64,000 bases of DNA from Brachionus plicatilis (taxonomy: Eukaryota > Rotifera > Eurotatoria > Ploima > Brachionidae), in contig QEOQ01000180.1 in NCBI GenBank assembly GCA_010279815.1, positions 1,334,451 through 1,398,450 on the forward strand, written 5' to 3'. Shown here piece by piece: positions 60,836 to 64,000 of this stretch. Position 1 is the first letter of the stretch. Every line of letters begins with the position of its first letter. The position numbers and the translations under genes were made by a program. A model generated the notes under the pieces. That model made no database searches. It saw nothing but the letters and a program-made list of their open reading frames with translations, and had not been told where the DNA came from.

Positions 60836-62335
60836 ACATTGGAATATTGTTTTATTTTTATATCAAATATAAAAATAAAACCATCTCAATTAAACTTTTT
60901 TGACTAGTTTAGTTTAGGTCAAACACGAGTTCTTTTTTCACTAACATCAAGTGTTCTAGCATTGTCAGAATTTTAGTAAATTATTCTGAACAGCAATATC
61001 ATATAAAATGTTTGCATTTTTAACATTTTGAATATCTTGGAAATCATTTAAAATTCTCCTATATTATAACCAATTATTTTCATTTACATCATCTGGTATT
61101 ATATGCTTTCATTATTTACAAAATCATCGAAACTTTTTATAATTTTTTTTCATATTCAAATCTTGGGCTTTTTTGAACTATCTATTGATTTAATTTTAAT
61201 TGTGAATTGAAAGATATCGATTGAAAATAAAATATACAATTATTTGCTTACAAAACTACTGGTATAAGTATTTATAAATCATTTGTAAAATTCCATAATT
61301 TTTACAAAAAATAACGTATTGCTGATTTTTTTCAAAGTAATTTAATTTTGAAGTAAAATTTTAAATAAATGTTTTATATTTTTTTTTTTGAAGCGTAATT
61401 TTTTTTATTTGATTCAGAGAAAAAAAAATTAATGTAAAAAAAATATTTTGTTAAGTTATTTTTTATTTGTTGTTTAAAAATATTTTTGATGACAAAAATT
61501 TAATTTTGGTTGAAAAAATTTTATTTTGATGATAAATTTGAGTAAAAATTTGATGCTAAATTCTGATTTATTTGATGATGAAAATATTTATTCCGTAATT
61601 TTTGTGCTGTTGTTTTGTCAATTCAACTAGATTGATTTTCGGAGTGGCAAAGTAAAACAAAGAATTCAAAAAATTAAGCTTAATAAATTTTTTTATTACT
61701 TAAAAAATGCTGTGAAAAAAAAATTAAAATACAAGTGAAAAAATTTACTGATAAAAAATGATTTTGTTAGTATAAAGAAAAATAAGATGGAGAAAGAAAT
61801 TTAGGTCCATTTTAAATATCAGCTTTCTCTGATTCTATGCTTAAAATTGAGATGTCATTAAGTCGCTCTTGATTCAATGATCATTGAATTCCTCAAATAA
61901 TTTTGAATCCTCCTTTAGACAGAAAAAGGCTGCATTTGCATTTGAAATCTAATCAAATCGGTGGGGCGCCTGGCTACTCCACTGTGGGTCAAAGTATTTT
62001 TTCAAAATTTTCGAAATTTAAAATCAATTAAATAAAAATTAAACAAAAAAATCCTCTTCAAAAATTAGAAAAAAATTCAAACTAAATTTTATTAAAAATT
62101 AATTATGATTATTGGAAGTTTATTGGAAGTTTAGACTCGAAAAAAAAATGTCCACCTAGGGATTATGATTTGGAGTTTTAATTATGAATTTTTTTAATTT
62201 AAATTTAACCCTTAAAAATTTTCATCAGCCAAATGATTTTTTGCTCATTATTTTAAGACAAAAATAAGGCCTTTTTCTTTCTTTTAAATACTCAGAAATA
62301 ATTTTATAAATTATTTAATTTTTTAAATAGATAAA
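60836..62335. other. Gene-free interval upstream of EEF1AKMT4
   Basis: Mostly AT-rich. A short less AT-rich patch near 61955-61990 (GGTGGGGCGCCTGGCTACTC) has no assignable function. No gene supported. Confidence 0.5.
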
Positions 62336-63101
62336 ATGGAAAGCAACTCACGATACAAATCATTGGATTATTGGAATGAAAGATATAAAGAAGAAGACCA
62401 TTATGAATGGTTTGGGGACTATAGCAAATTTAAAGATGTTATTCATTCAATAGTTCGTCCTAGTGATAAAATTTTGACTTTGGGTATCATAAAAACTTAG
62501 CGAATCAATTAATCAATTAAGTTACTATCAATTATGTTAAGGATGCGGAAATAGCAGAATGAGTGAAGAACTATACTTGGATAATTTTACCAACATAGTC
62601 AACACTGACTATTCACCTGTTCTTATAGAAGCAATGAAAAACAAATACCATTCGTTAGAAAAAATGAGTTGGCTGGTGATGGATATCAATAATCTTGAAT
62701 TTGAAGACAATTCTTTTGATTGTGTTATTGAAAAAGGAACATTAGATGCGTTGCTAGTAGATGAAAAGGATCCTTGGAATATGAGCCAAGAAAATAAGTT
62801 CAAAATGCAGATAATTCTGGAACAAGTGTCAAGAATTTTAAAAAATGGAGGAGTTTTTATATCGATAACTTTCGCTCAGCCTCATTTCAGAAAGCCATTA
62901 TATGCACATGATAAGTTTAACTGGTCAATCCAACTTTTTCCAATTGGTGATACGTTCCATTATTTTATTTACGTAATGAAAAAAGGAGAAGAGTTAAGTG
63001 CTGGTGACAGAGAGCTAAATTCTTTCAAAAAATTATCCGATTCAAAAATAAAGCCTGTTGAACTTGAAGAAAATAATTTATTTCTAATTCAAATTGATTA
63101 A
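62336..63101 (+). CDS. EEF1AKMT4: eEF1A lysine methyltransferase 4 (EEF1AKMT4 / ECE2 N-terminal type)
   Basis: A class I SAM methyltransferase that in mammals methylates a lysine of elongation factor eEF1A. Exons 62336-62483 and 62542-63101 give about 235 residues, close to the human enzyme. Motifs in order: SLDYWNERY, EWFGDYSKFKDVI, motif I LTLGCGNSRMSEELY (split by the intron at Gly), NTDYSPVLIEAMK, MDINNLEFEDNSFDCVIEKG, TLDALLVDEKDPW, then EVSRIL-like EQVSRILKNGGVFISITFAQ and PHFRKPLYAH. The EKGTLDALL and PHFR signatures separate it from METTL13 and general methyltransferases. There is no ECE2 peptidase domain downstream, so it is the stand-alone form. Confidence 0.93.
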
Positions 63102-63169
63102 TATTTTTGAATAAAATTTTAAATTTAGATTCATATTTACAAACCTAATTTGATATTACATCAAAGCAA

Positions 63170-63242
63170 GATCGCATGGTGTAGTGGTTATCACATCTGT
63201 CTAACACACAGGAGGTCCCAAGTTCGATCCTTGGTGCGATCA
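63170..63242 (+). tRNA. tRNA-Val (anticodon AAC)
   Basis: 73 bases with acceptor GATCGCA/TGCGATC, D arm TGGTGTAGTGGTTATCA, anticodon loop CTAACAC, T arm CCAAG-TTCGATC-CTTGG, discriminator A, then a long T-run terminator. All stems pair. Lies 68 bases after the EEF1AKMT4 stop on the same strand. Confidence 0.97.
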
Positions 63243-63487
63243 TTTTTTTTTATTAAATCAAAATTTGATTAACAAGAGTTTATTGAATTAAAGATACATT
63301 TAAATTCTAGATAATAAAAATCAGATCTAAAAAATTTTACAAAAAAGTTGAAGAATTTTGATCATATCTGTGGCATTGATTTAACTGATGTACGCAAACT
63401 TTGTTTCTCGTACAAAATCTTGGCTTTTCTAATGAAATGGCTCTCAAAAAATAATATGACACCTAGAAAAATAAATAATTTAGAATT

Positions 63488-64000
63488 TTAATTATTAATT
63501 TTTTCCTTATTTTTTTTACTTGAAACTAGAGCAAAAATAGCACAGAAAACCTCACAAATATACGACCAAGACAAGAATGTATACTCTGGTCTTGGCATCC
63601 ATTTGCCTCGATCGGAGAATATGTCCAATCCCAGCCCGGTTTGTTTATCCAAAGGTCTGTATGTGTCAGTGGCAACTCCAAAAATAATTACAGCAATCAA
63701 TGAAAAAAAACATGTCAATGCTCCAAGCGTAGCTGTGGTAACAAGACATTTGACTGATGCCCTAAAATTTGTGGTCACAACAATAATCAAAAAAATTATC
63801 ATTATGCAGTTGATAATGAAGGAAAAAGTGGCCATCGTTTGAACAGCTTGGAACCAGGCTAAAATAATAAAATGATTATTTTTTAAGAAATTCTTATATT
63901 TTTTTTGATTACGTGGTAGAAGAATATCGTCTTGTCTAAGACGGTCATATTCACGGGCGAATATCCACCAACATCCGTAATAAACCTTCCCCCACAAGTC
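63488..64000 (-). CDS. Claudin/PMP22-like four-helix membrane protein (5' end outside window)
   Basis: Partial; the first exon continues past the right edge. Exons 64000-63913 (partial) and 63858-63488. The visible start DLWGKVYYGCWWIFAREYDR is the end of the first extracellular loop; the GCWWIF string resembles invertebrate septate-junction claudin-like proteins. Three hydrophobic helices follow (TFSFIINCIMIIFLIIVVTT, LGALTCFFSLIAVIIFGVA, LSWSYICEVFCAIFALVSS) and a lysine-rich tail KKNKEKINN. The intron (63912-63859) is 54 bases, divisible by three and without stops. Splicing gives ILLP-PWFQAVQTM, which fits the family better than the unspliced frame. Role as a junction or membrane-organising protein is inference. 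Confidence 0.75.
   Translation of the reverse strand, partial: DLWGKVYYGCWWIFAREYDRLRQDDILLPRNQKKYKNFLKNNHFIILAWFQAVQTMATFSFIINCIMIIFLIIVVTTNFRASVKCLVTTATLGALTCFFSLIAVIIFGVATDTYRPLDKQTGLGLDIFSDRGKWMPRPEYTFLSWSYICEVFCAIFALVSSKKNKEKINN

Overview
The window is strongly AT-rich DNA from a small invertebrate metazoan. Genes are broken by many short GT-AG introns (often 45-70 bases), coding exons are clearly less AT-rich than their surroundings, and the gene set is typically animal: a voltage-sensing phosphatase, C2CD3, DET1, an XK-related scramblase and a TSP1/Ig receptor. Base composition, intron size and transposon content would fit a monogonont rotifer such as Brachionus, but that placement is inference only. 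Gene models below come from joining exons by splice consensus, reading phase and family similarity. They were not checked by alignment.

Layout, left to right. 1-1118 no gene. 1119-4011 (+) voltage-sensing phosphatase. 4249-10309 (-) PXA-RGS-PX-Nexin_C sorting nexin, tail to tail with the phosphatase; its largest intron holds a SINE-like block and a near-identical copy of a phosphatase fragment. 10310-13423 gene-free, with a candidate 1 kb inverted-repeat element. 13424-21042 (+) C2CD3. 21472-22635 (-) DNAJC22. 23849-25489 (-) TRMT9B-type methyltransferase. 26757-28080 (+) TSP1/Ig single-pass protein. 29115-29444 tandem 156-bp repeat carrying a hammerhead ribozyme motif on the minus strand. 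29580-31504 three identical tRNA-Ile(AAU) genes. 31734-38873 (+) PAS kinase, whose 2.7 kb intron holds a LINE remnant, a GC-rich minisatellite, a LINE 3' tail and a hAT element with an intact 8-bp target duplication. 42946-44987 a cluster of decayed Tc1/mariner-pogo elements, one carrying a nested 300-bp MITE with a (CATTCC)-like core. 45783-50156 (-) XK-related protein. 55613-56079 (-) RPS20. 57148-59145 (+) intronless DET1. 60345-60835 MULE-like remnant with a SWIM zinc finger. 62336-63101 (+) EEF1AKMT4. 63170-63242 tRNA-Val(AAC). 63488-64000 (-) claudin-like protein, cut by the window edge.

The genes do not form one pathway. Two neighbours, the phosphatase and the sorting nexin, both act on phosphoinositides, but as convergent separate genes they need not be linked. 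The most unusual content is in the non-coding part: the hammerhead tandem repeat, the recent intron-containing transfer of phosphatase sequence into the next gene, and several clearly bounded DNA transposons.
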